Source: an uncultured Saprospiraceae bacterium
GTDB lineage: Bacteria > Bacteroidota > Bacteroidia > Chitinophagales > Saprospiraceae
Length of the DNA stretch: 64,000 nucleotides
Direction of reading: 5' to 3'
Assembly (NCBI GenBank): GCA_938015415.1
Contig: CALLPK010000033.1
Coordinates: 23,640-87,639 of the forward strand
The position numbers and the translations under genes are program-made. A model generated the notes under the pieces. The model did no database searches. It was not told the DNA's origin and worked only from the letters and a program-made list of their open reading frames with translations. Position 1 is the first letter of the stretch. Every line of letters begins with the position of its first letter. Of the stretch, positions 63,701 to 64,000 are shown one piece after another.

Positions 63701-64000
63701 TTTTTAATTGTAAAACATTTAAGAGCTTGTCTTTTACCCCCGTGAAATGTTCACCAATGATATTGGCAGCCTGGTCGTGGGAGATGACTTTTCCCAAACG
63801 GAAATATTTAAATAAAGGAATCAGAATCCAGCCGGTCGTCGCAATGGCACTAGTTGCTAAAAAGGAGTAGAATAAGGTTTTCCGGCCAGTTGTACTGAAA
63901 TAATAAAAATATTCCAGCACATTCATCACTATAAAAAGTAACACAACAAGTGCAACGGTGTAAAGCGCACCACGAATCAGTTGGTTTACGTAGTATTTAC
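60702..64000 (-). CDS. DUF4175-type membrane protein with long coiled coil (5' end outside window)
   Basis: The frame is open to the window edge, so the true start is beyond 64000; a GTG at 63944 is only an internal candidate. At least 1098 residues are encoded. Two N-terminal membrane helices (KYYVNQLIRGALYTVALVVL and the next hydrophobic stretch) are followed by a third near residue 130. A beta-rich extracytoplasmic part comes next, and then about 500 residues of extremely Glu/Lys/Met-rich coiled coil. A GKGKKGKGKKGG segment lies near the C-terminus. Proteins of this style are common in Bacteroidota; the function is unknown, but an envelope-spanning or scaffold role is plausible. Confidence 0.85.
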   Translation of the reverse strand, partial: KYYVNQLIRGALYTVALVVLLFIVMNVLEYFYYFSTTGRKTLFYSFLATSAIATTGWILIPLFKYFRLGKVISHDQAANIIGEHFTGVKDKLLNVLQLKRQSTGHENAALINASINQKTEDIKLVPFKSAINLSQNKKYLRYALPPLLLLLVMLFAAPSIIRDSTNRLINNNTEFVRAAPFSFSIDEEDLTVVQFDDYILNVKVEGEALPNEVFIDIDGYKYRLKKEDNATFSYQFSNVQKETDFKLFSTGVNSEDYKLDVLKKPNIAGFDIKLDYPAYTQRKDESLANIGDLVIPIGTNISWVFNAQHTEDIALKFSDTKDFLSAERFSENLFSYKKRALRDQRYQLYISNKDLPNADSVAYAISVIPDLHPSIKVEQFADSTDSKLLFFVGDASDDYGIRSLTFNYSISNGGVSKGVLNSIPVDRSEGKQTQYNYTWDLAEMTLEPGDELTYYFEVTDNDAVNGSKSAKTKLMNYKKPSVEEFKDMAEENSDEIKKELKEAIKENKAIKEDMKKLREKMLQKKDMDWQTKKELEKLLERKEELDQKLEKAQDMMEENMKNQEEFTKPDEELLEKQEKIQEMFEELMSPEMKELMEKIQELMEQLEKEETLEMMEEMEMDDEEMEKEMDRALEMFKQLEVELEMEQAMEKLEELAKEQEELAEETEKNTDEAKQEELEKKQEELNEKFEELKKDVAKTEEKNEELENPQDLGDPQEEMEDIMKDMKESSDAMKEMQNKEASEKQKKAAQKMKDMAESMQMDMDSGQMEQMEEDMEALRQLLENLIGISFEQEDLIATIGKTSINTPRYVELVQDQYKIKDDFKLVEDSLQALSKRVHQIESYVTEKVTDIKSNMKTSLDDLEERKKTEASEHQQRTMKNVNDLALMLSEVMNQMQQQMASMMAGDQMCDNPGGKGKGKKGKGKKGGEPKDKMSEGQKGIGDQLKQMKDAMERGKGGSSKEFAQMAKKQKALRKALQEKQRAMQEKGQGDKQMQEIVDQMNKTETDLVNKRLTNEMLERQQEIMTRLLEAEKAEREREYDNKRKAERTAEKERKMPPSLEEYIKKREAEIDAYKAVSPELKPYYKFLVEEYFKSLKNQ

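Overview
The window is a chromosomal segment of a Bacteroidota bacterium, probably from the Saprospiraceae/Saprospirales side of the phylum. The evidence is the gliding-motility pair gldE-gldD beside ssb and mutY, the fused aspartokinase/homoserine dehydrogenase, the DUF4175-type coiled-coil membrane protein, a 1112-residue SecA, and promoters of the Bacteroidota primary-sigma type (TTTG, about 19 nt, TAnnTTTG). The family assignment is an inference from protein style. No insertion sequence, phage, CRISPR array, rRNA or tRNA gene was seen.

Layout. 1-5.4 kb: the 5' end of a probable histidine kinase, rlmN, an ATPase-nuclease fusion gene preceded by two nested-looking palindromes, a PfkB kinase, rpmH-rnpA and a small secreted protein ending at an 8-bp tandem repeat. 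5.4-9.2 kb: recQ-aroQ and, divergently, kdsD. 9.3-16.1 kb: envelope or secreted proteins of unknown function, a rhomboid protease with a cysteine-rich insertion, and an anion permease. 16.2-20.2 kb: pheS, hisS, gatA (translation). 20.4-23.1 kb: two tandem lytic transglycosylases. 23.2-29.7 kb: hsp20, recA, gldD/gldE/ssb, mutY and an ECF-type sigma factor. 29.9-37.5 kb: an envelope unit (SPOR protein, rodA, tgt, lptF/G) and secA. 37.7-47.4 kb: a lipoprotein, a membrane TPR protein, a cyclase-family protein, the coupled genes CBS-Omp85-nadK, two SHOCT/TPR paralogs, a SpoIIE-type phosphatase and an orphan ABC permease. 47.5-51.7 kb: a homolog of tRNA-queuosine mannosyltransferase, a hydrolase, PrsW, a MazG-like enzyme, dtd and a YedK/HMCES-like protein. 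52.3-60.6 kb: heme A synthase, a noncoding DnaA-box cluster, a hydrolase, thrA-thrB-thrC, ybeY and an RsbW-like kinase. 60.7-64 kb: a DUF4175 protein that runs off the end.

The most notable region is 53.4-55.2 kb. Four perfect DnaA boxes (TGTGGATAA), all in the same orientation, lie in the 434-bp noncoding gap after the heme A synthase gene, one of them directly after its stop codon. About 1.2 and 1.6 kb further on there are two identical copies of an 18-bp perfect palindrome centred on CACGTG: one in the hairpin between the hydrolase and thrC genes, the other inside the thrC reading frame. Together they look like a chromosomal origin (oriC) with a parS-like centromere site that differs from the classical parS consensus. 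This is an inference that a genome-wide motif search and GC-skew plot could settle.

Genes that plausibly work together: thrA, thrB and thrC (threonine from aspartate); rodA with the SPOR protein and lptF/G (envelope growth); tgt and the QTMAN-like glycosyltransferase (queuosine in tRNA); the SpoIIE-type phosphatase and the RsbW-like kinase (possible partner-switching signalling); rpmH-rnpA; and mutY, ssb, recA and recQ (DNA maintenance).
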